DNA of 64,000 bases from Bacillus sp. NP157 (GCA_018889975.1 CP076546.1:3286001-3350000); one strand, 5' to 3'. Shown: positions 32,843 through 41,675, numbered from the stretch's first letter. The notes: generated by a model not told the origin, from the sequence alone. Translations and numbers: made by a program.

Positions 32843-32886
32843 GGTGCGCGCTGTTCGGCGTGGCGTGGGTCGTGGTGTGTGTGCAT
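32839..32886 (-). CDS. Possible 15-residue His-rich leader peptide
   Basis: The frame starts at ATG 32886, preceded by AAAGGA at a proper distance, and reads MHTHHDPRHAEQRAP before its stop overlaps the next ATG by 4 bases. The gene it leads lacks a ribosome site. It may serve translational coupling. Such a short frame could also arise by chance. Confidence 0.35.
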   Translation of the reverse strand: MHTHHDPRHAEQRAP

Positions 32887-33025
32887 GGTCGTGGTCCTTT
32901 GTAAAGCGCGTTCGTGGCGTGGGGATAGATTGCGGGTTGGCGCCCAGGGTGGGTATCGGGGGAAAGCTGAGATGGGCATGGTGTTGGGGCGGATTTGTGG
33001 TCGGCATTCCGATGGGGTGATATCG

Positions 33026-33050
33026 GTCGCGCGCGGGCGCGCTCCTACAG
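33026..33050. repeat. REP-like palindromic repeat, copy 2
   Basis: GTC then GCGCG-CGGG-CGCGC then TCCTACAG; 23 of 25 bases equal copy 1 at 1268-1292 and the two differences are partners in one stem pair. The repeat overlaps the end of the response-regulator gene and supplies its stop codon. Confidence 0.6.
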
Positions 33051-33746
33051 GAGGGCGAGGGAGATCAGGCCGGTGCGCAGGGCGTAGCGGGTGAGGTCGG
33101 CGATGCCTTCGAGGCCGAGCTTTGCCTGCAGGTGTTCGCGATGCGTGCCGACGGTCTTCATGCTGATGTGCAGGCGCCCGGCGATCTGCCGTGTCGACAG
33201 CCCTTCGGCATAGAGCTGGGCGACCTCTTTCTCGCGTGGCGTAAGCAGGGCATGGGGATCGTCGTTCCGGCAGAACGCGTCGACCAGCACATGCGCGAGC
33301 TCAGGGCTGACGTGGTACCGCGACGACAGCACGCTATCGATACCTTCGATGAGGTGGGCGAAAGTGCAACGCTTGAGCACGTAGCCGTGCGCGCCCGCAT
33401 CGAATGCCGCACGCACGCAGGGACTATCGCCAGTCTCGGACAGGCACAGCATGCGCGTGGCGGGGCAGCGCGAGGCCACGCGCCGCGCAGCCTCGATGCC
33501 ATTGAGCCCGGGCATGTATTCGTTGAAGACAAGCAGATCGGGCTTGCGGTCCACGCACAGCCGCAGGCAATCCCGGCCATCGCCCGTCGTGCCAACAACA
33601 TCGAAACGGGCCTGCGCCTGCAGCAGCGCCGCGAGCCCCTCGCGCAACAGCTCTTGCTCTTCCGCCAGCACGATGCGGACGGATGCGTGGCGTCGCTGTG
33701 ACAGAATGCGCTCCGCCTGGTGGCCAGCAACATGGTTCCCTTGCAT
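33045..33746 (-). CDS. LuxR-type response regulator lacking the phosphoacceptor Asp
   Basis: A 233-residue protein: receiver domain (about 23-140) and C-terminal LuxR HTH (about 165-230, LLTPREKEVAQLYAEGLSTR, QIAGRLHISMKTVGTHREH). In the receiver, DLLVFNEYMPGLNG has Asn75 where the phosphorylated Asp stands in normal regulators. The acidic pair (EE, 29-30) and the Lys of LKRCTF remain. It may work without phosphorylation. AGGAG precedes the ATG. No histidine kinase is adjacent; the winged-helix gene at 33879 is divergent. Confidence 0.85.
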   Translation of the reverse strand: MQGNHVAGHQAERILSQRRHASVRIVLAEEQELLREGLAALLQAQARFDVVGTTGDGRDCLRLCVDRKPDLLVFNEYMPGLNGIEAARRVASRCPATRMLCLSETGDSPCVRAAFDAGAHGYVLKRCTFAHLIEGIDSVLSSRYHVSPELAHVLVDAFCRNDDPHALLTPREKEVAQLYAEGLSTRQIAGRLHISMKTVGTHREHLQAKLGLEGIADLTRYALRTGLISLALL

Positions 33747-33878
33747 GTACCCACTCCTGTTTGGTCAGGAGCGCAGACTTGGCGCGAGAACAATCTCACG
33801 TCCTTCCGGGAATCTTACGGACCGCCTTTCTTCTGCAACCTCAATTAGTTGCAAATCCCGGCACCGATCGCTGGCCGA

Positions 33879-34451
33879 ATGCAGAGCCCCGCCGCACCTT
33901 CTCCGTTTCTCATTGGCGAGTGGACCATCCATCCGAAGCGCCGGGTGATCGAGCGCCATGGCGAAGTGCGCGTGCTCGAGCCGCGGCACGCTGACGTGCT
34001 GTGCTACCTGGCCGCGCGCCCGGGCGACGTCGTCAGCGCGACCGACCTGCTCGACGCGTGCTGGCAAGGTGGCTTCTTCGGCGACAACCCCGTGCACAAG
34101 GCGGTGGCGATGCTGCGTCGGGCGCTGGACGACGATGCGCGCGCGCCGCGCTACATCGCCACGGTACGCAAGCGTGGGTATCGCCTGGTCACGCCGGTCA
34201 GGCCGCAGCGCTCGCTCGAAGACCGGTTGGTACGCGCCGTGCGCCGCTGGGGCCGCCATCCCGCGTTCCAGCGGCGCATGCGGGCATTGGGTCCGCGCGA
34301 CGACCGTGGCTGGCAGGTCCTCACCAGCGTCCTGCTGCGTGTCGCCGCCTCGCTGGTCCATGAAGGCACCCTGCCCCATGCCCTGGTCACCGTCGACGCG
34401 GCACGCGGTTGGCTGGCGACGCGCACGCACGATTCGCCACCACGCCCTTAA
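33879..34451 (+). CDS. Winged-helix (OmpR/CadC-type DNA-binding) regulator
   Basis: A 190-residue protein. Residues about 8-105 form a trans_reg_C winged helix: IGEWTIHPKRRVIERHGEVR, LEPRHADVLCYLAARPGDVV, NPVHKAVAMLRRALDDDARA, YIATVRKRGYRLV. There is no receiver domain and no membrane segment; the C-terminal 80 residues are helical and unlike CadC. It could be a one-component regulator or act with the divergent response regulator. Its TAA overlaps that of the convergent LysR gene. An upstream TTG (33849) would add 10 residues. Confidence 0.78.
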   Translation: MQSPAAPSPFLIGEWTIHPKRRVIERHGEVRVLEPRHADVLCYLAARPGDVVSATDLLDACWQGGFFGDNPVHKAVAMLRRALDDDARAPRYIATVRKRGYRLVTPVRPQRSLEDRLVRAVRRWGRHPAFQRRMRALGPRDDRGWQVLTSVLLRVAASLVHEGTLPHALVTVDAARGWLATRTHDSPPRP

Positions 34452-35389
34452 CCCCGGCGCTGCTGCCACCCATCCCAGAACGGCGGCTCACCGACCTGCT
34501 CGCCGAGGAATTGCAGGAAGGCCTGGGTCTTGCGTGAGCGCTGCCGGTTCGCCGGATACACCGCATGGATACCGAGCGCCGCGGGTTCCAGCGCCCATCC
34601 ATAGGCCTCCAGCAAGGGCACCAGTTCGCCGCGCTCGAGGTAGCGGCTGGCGAGCCACGTGGGGAAACAGACGATGCCCTTGCCGCCGCGCGCCATCTCC
34701 AGCAGGTATTCGATGTAATTGCTGCGGACATTGCCGTCGACATCCGCCACGGCATACGCGTCGTGCCCGCTGCGGTAGTGCCATTTCTGCGGGCCATACG
34801 GTGCCTGGTAGACCAGGCAGTTGTGCGTGGCCAGCTCATCCGGCGTACGCGGCGTGCCATGCCTTGCGAGGTACGACGGCGCCGCGCACAGGACGAAGTG
34901 CTGCACGGCAAGCAGGCGCGCCAGCATGCGTGAGTCATTCAGTTCGCCGATGCGAATCGACACGTCGATGCCGGCCTCGACAGGATCGGAGAAGGTATCG
35001 GTCAGCCACAGGTCAAGCTCGACACCGGGATGGCGTTCCTGGAAACGCATGAGGATGGGTGCGAGGTGCCGGCGTGCGAATGCAGGGGGCGCACTGACTT
35101 TCAGCCGGCCGCGCGGCTCGTCTTCTTCCGCGATGTGCTCGCCGGCCTGGTCGATCTGTTCGATCGCCTCGCGCACGGATTCGTAATAGCGCTGGCCGGC
35201 GTCGGTCAGGCGCACGGCGCGCGAGTGGCGGGTAAACAGCGCCTGGCCGAGCGCGTGCTCGAGCGCCGCGATGTGGCGTGACGCAGACGATGGCAGCAGG
35301 TTCAGCTCGGCCGCGGCCTGCGAAAAGCTGCCGTGCGTGGCGACGCGCACGAACAGGCGCAGGGCGAGGAGGTTGACGTGCTTGTACAT
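34448..35389 (-). CDS. LysR-family transcriptional regulator
   Basis: A 313-residue LysR protein: N-terminal HTH (LLALRLFVRVATHGSFSQAA, LPSSASRHIAALEHALGQAL) and a co-inducer domain (GRLKVSAPPAFARRHLAPIL). It is divergent from the porin/glucose dehydrogenase pair with 296 bp between starts, so it is a likely regulator of those genes. A close paralogue sits at 56606-57529, with the same HSRAVRLTDAGQRYY-type segment and a similar C-terminus (PPFWD against PPYWD). Confidence 0.87.
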   Translation of the reverse strand: MYKHVNLLALRLFVRVATHGSFSQAAAELNLLPSSASRHIAALEHALGQALFTRHSRAVRLTDAGQRYYESVREAIEQIDQAGEHIAEEDEPRGRLKVSAPPAFARRHLAPILMRFQERHPGVELDLWLTDTFSDPVEAGIDVSIRIGELNDSRMLARLLAVQHFVLCAAPSYLARHGTPRTPDELATHNCLVYQAPYGPQKWHYRSGHDAYAVADVDGNVRSNYIEYLLEMARGGKGIVCFPTWLASRYLERGELVPLLEAYGWALEPAALGIHAVYPANRQRSRKTQAFLQFLGEQVGEPPFWDGWQQRRG

Positions 35390-35685
35390 GGCGTTGGCGG
35401 ACCCGGGCAGCTTGCTCGCGTGGCAAGGTTACTTTGTCGAAATAACAATTGTATGCCTGACATGGCAAGCGTAGATTGTCGTTCCAGCAAAGCAGACGGG
35501 CCCATAGCCGTCAAAACGGCATAAGGTCGCACCCAGGCCTTCCCGGCCCGCCCTCCCCCACGCGGGACCCGGCACGACGCTGACACCCGCCTCCTTTGCC
35601 TGCCAACCGGCAAGCACCGCTCCCCCCGGCCACCCCGCGTGTGCCGGACGGTGGCGCGTGCGCCGCAGAACGCCAGGTGAGGTTT

Positions 35686-36990
35686 ATGCAGATCCGTTCG
35701 ACATCCAGCCACCGAACACGTCGCCGTCGGTCCGCGCTGTGGAGCGCGGGCGTGTTCATGGCCGTGGCCACGCTGGGCGGCAAGGCCGTCGCGGACGACG
35801 CCGATGTACAGCGGGACGACTGGACCAGCGTGCGCAGCCGCTGGGAACGGCATGGCGTGAGCGTGCGCGGCGACTACGTCTCGGAAACGTTTCGCGTCGC
35901 CAGCGGCGGCCTGCGCCAGGGCACGCGCTACGCGCAGCAGCTGCGTGCGGGCGTCGACATCGACATGCACAAGGCCGCGGGCTGGGAGCAGGGCACCTTC
36001 CACGTCACCCTGAACGACCGTGCCGGGCGCGGCGCGACGACGGACCTGGCCGGCAACCGCATGCCGATCCAGGAGGTCTACAGCAGCCAGTTCCTGAAAC
36101 TGACCGAGCTCAGCTACGACCAGGACATCGCCAGCCACCATGCGAACGTGAAGCTCGGGCTGTGGGCCATGGGCAACGACTTCGGCGGCTTGCCGATCCT
36201 GTGCGAGCTGGTCAACGCGGCCTTCTGCGCGCACCCGTTGGCCATGTCCTCGGGCAGCGGCTGGGGCAACTATCCGAATGCGCGACTCGGCGTCCGCGTG
36301 AACTGGCACCTCGCACCCACGGCCGACCTGCGCATCGGCGCCTTCCAGGTCAACCCGGCTTACAGCAGCGAAGACCATGGGTTCTCGCTGCATCCGCGCG
36401 GCACCACCGGCGCCATGTTCCCCGTCGAGCTCGACCTGCATGCGCGCGATCCCAACGCGGCCCGCGCCAGCGAACTGAAGCTCGGCGCGTATTACGACAA
36501 CAGCCATGTCGACCGCCAGGGCGATGCCGGCCACCAGGCCAGTGGCCGCTACGGCTACTACGCCCTGGGCACGCAACGCGTCTACCAGTCGCGATCGGAT
36601 CCGCGCCGCGGCCTCGTGCTCGCCGGCGAAGTGATGAAGACCGATCCGCGCACGGCGCAGATGAGCGGCTGGTACTCCGTCGATGCGATCTGGCAAGGCA
36701 CGTTCGCATCGCGCGCGCAGGACACCATCGCGGTCGGTTACGTACGCGCCGTCATCAATCCGTCGATCACGCGCGCGTGGCGCGACAGCCGCACCGACAG
36801 CGTGCACGACGCGTTCCTCGACACGCTACCCGATGCGGAAAGCGTGGTCGAGCTGAGCTACGGCTGGCGCGTGAACCACGCATTCCTTGTTCGCCCCGAC
36901 GTGCAATACGTCATGGATCCCGGCGCGTTCTCGCAGCGGCGCACGAAAAACGTACTTGCCTTCGGCTTGCAGCTGAAGGCAACGCTTTAA
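35686..36990 (+). CDS. oprB: Carbohydrate-selective porin OprB
   Basis: A 434-residue outer-membrane porin. A long signal region (MQIRSTSSHRTRRRRSALWS, then AGVFMAVATLGGKAVA) precedes a barrel with the OprB pattern: SVRGDYVSETFRVASGG, RLGVRVNWHLAPTADLRIGA, FQVNPAYSSEDHGFSL and the terminal KNVLAFGLQLKATL. OprB porins admit glucose and related sugars. The glucose dehydrogenase starts 16 bp downstream, giving a periplasmic glucose oxidation unit. I chose the ATG with a GAGG sequence ahead. Confidence 0.86.
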   Translation: MQIRSTSSHRTRRRRSALWSAGVFMAVATLGGKAVADDADVQRDDWTSVRSRWERHGVSVRGDYVSETFRVASGGLRQGTRYAQQLRAGVDIDMHKAAGWEQGTFHVTLNDRAGRGATTDLAGNRMPIQEVYSSQFLKLTELSYDQDIASHHANVKLGLWAMGNDFGGLPILCELVNAAFCAHPLAMSSGSGWGNYPNARLGVRVNWHLAPTADLRIGAFQVNPAYSSEDHGFSLHPRGTTGAMFPVELDLHARDPNAARASELKLGAYYDNSHVDRQGDAGHQASGRYGYYALGTQRVYQSRSDPRRGLVLAGEVMKTDPRTAQMSGWYSVDAIWQGTFASRAQDTIAVGYVRAVINPSITRAWRDSRTDSVHDAFLDTLPDAESVVELSYGWRVNHAFLVRPDVQYVMDPGAFSQRRTKNVLAFGLQLKATL

Positions 36991-37006
36991 ACCAGAGGTA
37001 GAGACG

Positions 37007-39379
37007 ATGAGCAAGAACAACGGCGCGGCCGCGCTTCCGGCATGGCTCGCACGGATCCTCGGCGTGGTGATCGTCGCGATGGGCGCAGGCCTGCTGTGGG
37101 GCGGCGTGATGCTGGTGCGCCTCGGCGGCAGCGCGTACTTCATCGCCATGGGCATCGCGCTCGTCGCCTCGGGCGCGCTGCTGTTCGCCCTGCGCCCGCT
37201 GGGCGTGAAGGTCTACGCCGCGGCGCTCGCGGCCACCGTGGCCTGGGCGCTGCATGACGTTGGCCTCGACTACTGGGGACTGATATCGCGACTGCTGACG
37301 TTCGCAGGCGTCGGCGTCCTGGTGGGCGCGCTTTACCCCGCGCTCAAGCGTGGCCGTGGCGGTTCGCCGAGCCGGCGCGCACCGCTGGCCACGATCCTTC
37401 TCGCGGTCGCCGTCGCCGGCGCGATGGGCTCGATGTTCGTGCGCCACGGCGTCACGCTGGACCCGTCGCAGGTACCCGCGACGGCGACCACGCCCGTCGC
37501 AGGCGTACCCGACTGGACGGCGTGGGCCGGCACGCCCGCGGGCACGCATTACAGCGCACACACGGCGATCACCCGCGACAACGTGAAGGACCTGCAGCTG
37601 GCCTGGACCTTCCGCACCGGCGACCTGCCCAGGAGCAATGGCTTCGGCGCCGAAGACCAGGACACGCCGCTGCAAGTGGGCGACAGTGTGTTCGTCTGCA
37701 CGCCGCATAACGAGGTGTTCGCGCTCGACGCCGACACCGGCAGGAAGCGCTGGAGCTTCGATCCGAAAGCCGTCGCGCCGAACTGGCAGCGTTGCCGCGG
37801 CCTCGGTTACCACGCCGATGGCGACGTCGCCGCCGCGCCTGCCGACACCGGCGCCGCCGCCGACTGTCGCCGCCGCATCATCGAAACCACCATCGACGCA
37901 CGGCTGATCGCGCTCGACGCTGCCACTGGCCAGCGCTGCGACGGCTTTGGCGACCACGGCGAAGTGAACCTGCGCGAAGGCCTCGGCCTGGTGAAGCCGG
38001 GCTTCTACACGATCACCTCGGCACCGCTGGTCGCCGGCGACCTCGTCATCGTCGGCGGTCGCGTCGCCGACAACATCGAGACCGATGAGCCCACCGGTGT
38101 CATCCGCGCCTTCGACGTTCACACGGGCAAGCTGGCGTGGGCATGGAACCCCGGCGACGAAGACGCGAAGGCAGCCCCGCATCCGGATGGCACCTACACG
38201 CGTGCCACGCCGAACGTCTGGACGGCCATGGCCTACGACCCGAAGCTCAACCTGGTGTACCTGCCCACCGGCAACACCACGCCGGACCAGTGGGGCGGTG
38301 AACGCACCCCGGCCGACGACAAGTACAGCTCATCCGTCGTGGCGCTCGACGCGTCGACCGGCAAGGTGCGCTGGCATTTCCAGACCACCCACCACGACCT
38401 GTGGGATTACGACCTCCCCGCGCAGCCTGCGCTGTACGACGTGCCCGACGGCAAGGGCGGCACGCTGCCCGCGCTGGTTCAGGTCACCAAGCAGGGCCAG
38501 ATCTTCATGCTCAACCGCGAGACCGGCCAGCCGATCGCCGACGTCGTGGAAAAACCGGTAGCCCCGTGGCATGCGAAGGGCGAACGCTATTCGCCGACCC
38601 AGCCGTTCTCCGTCGGCATGCCGACCATCGGCACGCAGCACCTCACCGAGTCGGACATGTGGGGCGCGACGCCGTTCGACCAGCTGTTCTGCCGGATCCA
38701 GTTCAAGCGCATGCGTTACCAGGGACCGTTCACGGCGCCGGGTGAAGACGTGTCGCTGCAGTGGCCCGGCTCGCTCGGCGGCATGAACTGGGGCGGCGTA
38801 TCGATCGACGAAGCGAACGGCCTGATGTTCGTCAACGACATGCGCATCGGCCTGTGGACCCGGTTGATCCCGCGCGATGCCGTGAAGGGCAGCGGCGGCG
38901 GCGTCGAGATGGGCCTGGCGTCCATGTTCGGCACGCCGTACTGGTCCGACCGCAACCGCTTCATGTCGCCCGCCGGCATTCCGTGCCAGGCGCCGCCGTT
39001 CGGCACGATGACCGCCATCAACCTCGCCACCCGCAAGATCGCCTGGCAGGTGCCGGTGGGCACGGTGCGCGACACCGGCCCGATGGGCGTGAAGCTGCAC
39101 CTGCCGATGCCGATTGGCATGCCGACGCTCGGCGCATCGCTGGCCACGCGCTCCGGCCTCGTGTTCTTCGCCGGCACGCAGGATTACTACCTGCGCGCGT
39201 TCGACGAATCCACCGGCAAGGAAATCTGGAAGGCGCGCCTGCCCGTCGGCAGCCAGGGCGGCCCGATGAGCTACGTGTCGCCGAAGACCGGTCGCCAGTA
39301 CGTGGTCCTCACCGTCGGCGGTGCCCGGCAGTCGCCGGACCGTGGCGATTACGTCATGGCCTGGAGGCTGCCGGACTGA
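37007..39379 (+). CDS. gcd: Membrane-bound PQQ-dependent glucose dehydrogenase
   Basis: A 790-residue quinoprotein that oxidises glucose to gluconolactone in the periplasm and passes electrons to ubiquinone. Five N-terminal helices (about 10-145) anchor it; the rest is the eight-bladed PQQ propeller: DWTAWAGTPAGTHYSAHTAI, ITRDNVKDLQLAWTFRTGDL, VIVGGRVADNIETDEPTGVI, TTHHDLWDYDLPAQP and SLGGMNWGGVSIDEANGLMF. Length equals E. coli Gcd (796). Coupled to oprB. PQQ synthesis genes are not in the window. Confidence 0.93.
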   Translation: MSKNNGAAALPAWLARILGVVIVAMGAGLLWGGVMLVRLGGSAYFIAMGIALVASGALLFALRPLGVKVYAAALAATVAWALHDVGLDYWGLISRLLTFAGVGVLVGALYPALKRGRGGSPSRRAPLATILLAVAVAGAMGSMFVRHGVTLDPSQVPATATTPVAGVPDWTAWAGTPAGTHYSAHTAITRDNVKDLQLAWTFRTGDLPRSNGFGAEDQDTPLQVGDSVFVCTPHNEVFALDADTGRKRWSFDPKAVAPNWQRCRGLGYHADGDVAAAPADTGAAADCRRRIIETTIDARLIALDAATGQRCDGFGDHGEVNLREGLGLVKPGFYTITSAPLVAGDLVIVGGRVADNIETDEPTGVIRAFDVHTGKLAWAWNPGDEDAKAAPHPDGTYTRATPNVWTAMAYDPKLNLVYLPTGNTTPDQWGGERTPADDKYSSSVVALDASTGKVRWHFQTTHHDLWDYDLPAQPALYDVPDGKGGTLPALVQVTKQGQIFMLNRETGQPIADVVEKPVAPWHAKGERYSPTQPFSVGMPTIGTQHLTESDMWGATPFDQLFCRIQFKRMRYQGPFTAPGEDVSLQWPGSLGGMNWGGVSIDEANGLMFVNDMRIGLWTRLIPRDAVKGSGGGVEMGLASMFGTPYWSDRNRFMSPAGIPCQAPPFGTMTAINLATRKIAWQVPVGTVRDTGPMGVKLHLPMPIGMPTLGASLATRSGLVFFAGTQDYYLRAFDESTGKEIWKARLPVGSQGGPMSYVSPKTGRQYVVLTVGGARQSPDRGDYVMAWRLPD

Positions 39380-39508
39380 GGCCGGGATTCACCATGTGTA
39401 TTCGGCAACGGCCGGCTGGGTAGTAGAAATTCGCAGAGAAATTGCGACCCGGAACGTGGCATGCTCTGCGAACACGACGGACCTCATCCATCTAAGGAAC
39501 GCAGGGGC

Positions 39509-40474
39509 GTGAACGGAGGCTCGACCAAGCACTGGGCGACCCACGCAACCTACTGGCAACGGTGGGGGCGGCACCTTGCGGTCGCGGCGGCCTACGGCGC
39601 GACCTACGAGCTGGCCCGGTACGTCTCGTTCCCGCAATGGATGCTCACCGCCGGCCTTCGCCTGGCCGCCCTGCTCCTGCTTCCCGTCCGTTACTGGCCT
39701 GCGCTGGCACTCGGCGAAGCCCTGCCGCTGCTCGAGTCGGCCGCGATCCACGAGCCTGACCTCGGCCTGCCCTGGGCGGTCTCGGCATCGGTGCCGATGG
39801 TCGTGCTGTGGATGGCGCTGCTCAAGCCTTTGACCAGGCGCTGGTCGCTCCACGACGAGCGCGGCCAGGTCCGGATGCCGCTGATCCTCGGCGCTGCGCT
39901 GGGCTCGGCCTTCATCACCTCGGCGGCGACTTTGCTGACGGCCTTCTCGGCCATCCTCAACACCCCGACCGGCGCGTGGCCGGATCCGAGTACCGGCCCC
40001 GCCGGTTACTTCCTTGCTTACACCCTGGGTGCCTTCCTTGGTGCCCTGACCCTGACACCCGTCGTGCTGGCGATGCACGAGCGCTTCCGCGCCCTGGGTG
40101 GCAAGCCGCTTTCCTGGCGCGTGATCTGGCGTAGCCCCCTGCTCCGCGACCTGCTCGGCTGGGCCCTTCCCGCCGCCGCTGCACTGACCCTTATCGCGGT
40201 CACGACGCACGACGACGGCGTGCGCCAGGCTGCACGCCTGTTCCTGATCGCGCCTACACTTGGCCTGGCCTGGCGGCACGGCTGGCACGGCACCGCCGTC
40301 GGCGGCATGGCCGCGAGCATCGCCCTGGCCCTCACCGCTTCCGGGCTGCTGGTCGATCCGGCCACGCTGCAGGCCCAGTCGATCCTGGCCCTGGCGGTTT
40401 CCGGCGCCCTGCTCACGCGCGCAAAGGCACGCACCATGGCCACGCCGGCCACCGCACGGGTTCCTCGTCACTGA
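39509..40474 (+). CDS. Second stand-alone MASE1-like membrane protein
   Basis: A 321-residue paralogue of the protein at 28365-29327, sharing the opening GRHLAVAAAYGATYELARYV, SFPQWMLTAGLRLAALLLLP and the later AYTLGAFLGALTLTPVVLAM. About eight membrane helices; no catalytic output domain. I start at GTG 39509 with AGGGG close upstream. Located 129 bp after gcd, possibly in its transcript, but no direct functional link is visible. Confidence 0.73.
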   Translation: MNGGSTKHWATHATYWQRWGRHLAVAAAYGATYELARYVSFPQWMLTAGLRLAALLLLPVRYWPALALGEALPLLESAAIHEPDLGLPWAVSASVPMVVLWMALLKPLTRRWSLHDERGQVRMPLILGAALGSAFITSAATLLTAFSAILNTPTGAWPDPSTGPAGYFLAYTLGAFLGALTLTPVVLAMHERFRALGGKPLSWRVIWRSPLLRDLLGWALPAAAALTLIAVTTHDDGVRQAARLFLIAPTLGLAWRHGWHGTAVGGMAASIALALTASGLLVDPATLQAQSILALAVSGALLTRAKARTMATPATARVPRH

Positions 40475-40482
40475 CCAGGACC

Positions 40483-40511
40483 CGGGCGAGGGCGATCGTC
40501 GCCCCCGCCCG
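40483..40511. terminator. Hairpin between convergent genes
   Basis: CGGGCG-A-GGGCGA, loop TCG, TCGCCC-C-CGCCCG: a long stem with one mismatch, 8 bases after the MASE1 stop and 17 before the convergent stop. No T tract. Confidence 0.5.
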
Positions 40512-40528
40512 ATGTGTGCCCCTGGCTC

Positions 40529-40684
40529 CTAGCGAGCCTTCACCGAGCAGATCAGCGGGTTGCACGGCTCGACGACGACTTTCTGCACGCCAGCCTGCTG
40601 GTGTGCCGTCGGCACGGTGGCGGAAGCGGCGGCCGAAGCAACGACGAGGGCGAGGACGAGGGCGGCACGATTGACGATACGCAT
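40529..40684 (-). CDS. Hypothetical small exported peptide
   Basis: A 51-residue protein whose first 22 residues form a signal peptide (MRIVNRAALVLALVVASAAA). The mature peptide of about 29 residues contains VVVEPCNPLICSV with two Cys that could form a disulfide. AGGAG stands before the ATG. Unknown function; too short for family assignment. Confidence 0.5.
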   Translation of the reverse strand: MRIVNRAALVLALVVASAAASATVPTAHQQAGVQKVVVEPCNPLICSVKAR

Positions 40685-40796
40685 GGCGGAACTCCTGACG
40701 GTTGGTGGAGTCGCCAGCGTATCCGAGCCGCGCAAGGAAACGCCTGTGCTTTCGGCAGAAGCCGATAGGCACGTTTCCGGCATTTTCGGTAATCGC

Positions 40797-41183
40797 TTAC
40801 TGCGGCATAGGGACTGCGTCGATCGTGACCGCTGCCGCCTTTATCGCCTGAAAATCGACGTGGCTGGAGGGAACGAACTCCAACCGAAGCGTTGTGTTGT
40901 CCAACCACACGACCTTCACTGGCCCATTGATGACCTCTGCCATCTGGCTGTGCGAGAGGTCGAGAATGTCGTCACCCTCGTCGTCATCTCGCTGACTCAG
41001 CTTCACCCGCGTAGACAGCGCCGCGTTGCCGGGGCCACTCTGTTGAATGGTCTGAGCGTTGACCCGGTAGTGTCCGTCTGGCGCCTTGACGTGAGCCTCC
41101 CACACCACCGCCCGGTCGTCGCCACAACCGACCATGGCCGAACATGTCGCCATGACGAGTAGAAAGATGAGGTGTCTCGACAT
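40797..41183 (-). CDS. Putative lipoprotein
   Basis: A 128-residue protein with a lipobox (LLVMATCSAMVGC; lipidation likely at the last Cys) followed by DDRAVVWEAHVKAPDGHYRV and a beta-rich domain ending TTLRLEFVPSSHVDF. I take the second of two in-frame ATGs because GGAGG is correctly spaced from it. Unknown function. Its base composition is a little lower in GC than its neighbours. Confidence 0.6.
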   Translation of the reverse strand: MSRHLIFLLVMATCSAMVGCGDDRAVVWEAHVKAPDGHYRVNAQTIQQSGPGNAALSTRVKLSQRDDDEGDDILDLSHSQMAEVINGPVKVVWLDNTTLRLEFVPSSHVDFQAIKAAAVTIDAVPMPQ

Positions 41184-41234
41184 TTGAATCATCCTCCGAC
41201 GATTCGGCGATCAGGATGGGCGAGACACGCGGCG

Positions 41235-41675
41235 CTAAGGCGTCGCATGATCCGGCGTGTTGGCAGCTGCTTTCGCTGCTCGATAGGTGTCCCCAGCGTG
41301 ACCTAAGGGTGCGGAGTTGCCGCACCGATCCACCACATCCTCCATAGGCTTGTGATGGACGAACAGGATGTGAGGCACGCCGACCGTCATCGGATACTCG
41401 GCCGTCGTGGGCGAGTAGAGCCAGAAGCTCTTGGAGGCAGTTCCATGTATGGCCTCGTCCACATGGACCACGTAGATCGTATAGGCATACCCGCTCGTCC
41501 AGCTCGGAACCTTGTGCGCCTCCGTAGCCGTGCCCACGACCACCATCGAGCTGGAGCGCAGTTCTTGCTCAACTGACGGTTTGACGCCCGGACATACCTC
41601 CGCGGATGCGGTGCCCCCAAGGAACAAGATCGCCCCTATAACGCCCGCAAGGAACGGCCAGTGTCGATGCGTCAT
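41235..41675 (-). CDS. Hypothetical secreted protein, paralogue of the next gene
   Basis: A 146-residue protein with a signal peptide (FLAGVIGAILFLGGTASAEV). Shared features with its neighbour: Cys near the mature N-terminus, SSSMVVVGTATEAHKV, YTIYVVHVDEAIHGTASKSF, FWLYSP and VDRCGNSAPL. The arrangement (N-terminal Cys, VVVGTAT strand, closing CGNS) recalls the NTR/TIMP-like fold, but this is inference. Overlaps the upstream paralogue by 4 bases. Confidence 0.6.
   Translation of the reverse strand: MTHRHWPFLAGVIGAILFLGGTASAEVCPGVKPSVEQELRSSSMVVVGTATEAHKVPSWTSGYAYTIYVVHVDEAIHGTASKSFWLYSPTTAEYPMTVGVPHILFVHHKPMEDVVDRCGNSAPLGHAGDTYRAAKAAANTPDHATP

Noticed and set aside
32747-33094. A plus-strand gene in the region upstream of the DUF2589 cluster
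   Set aside because: The frame overlaps the DUF2589-like gene, its leader and the REP repeat, and encodes only Gly/Arg-rich sequence.
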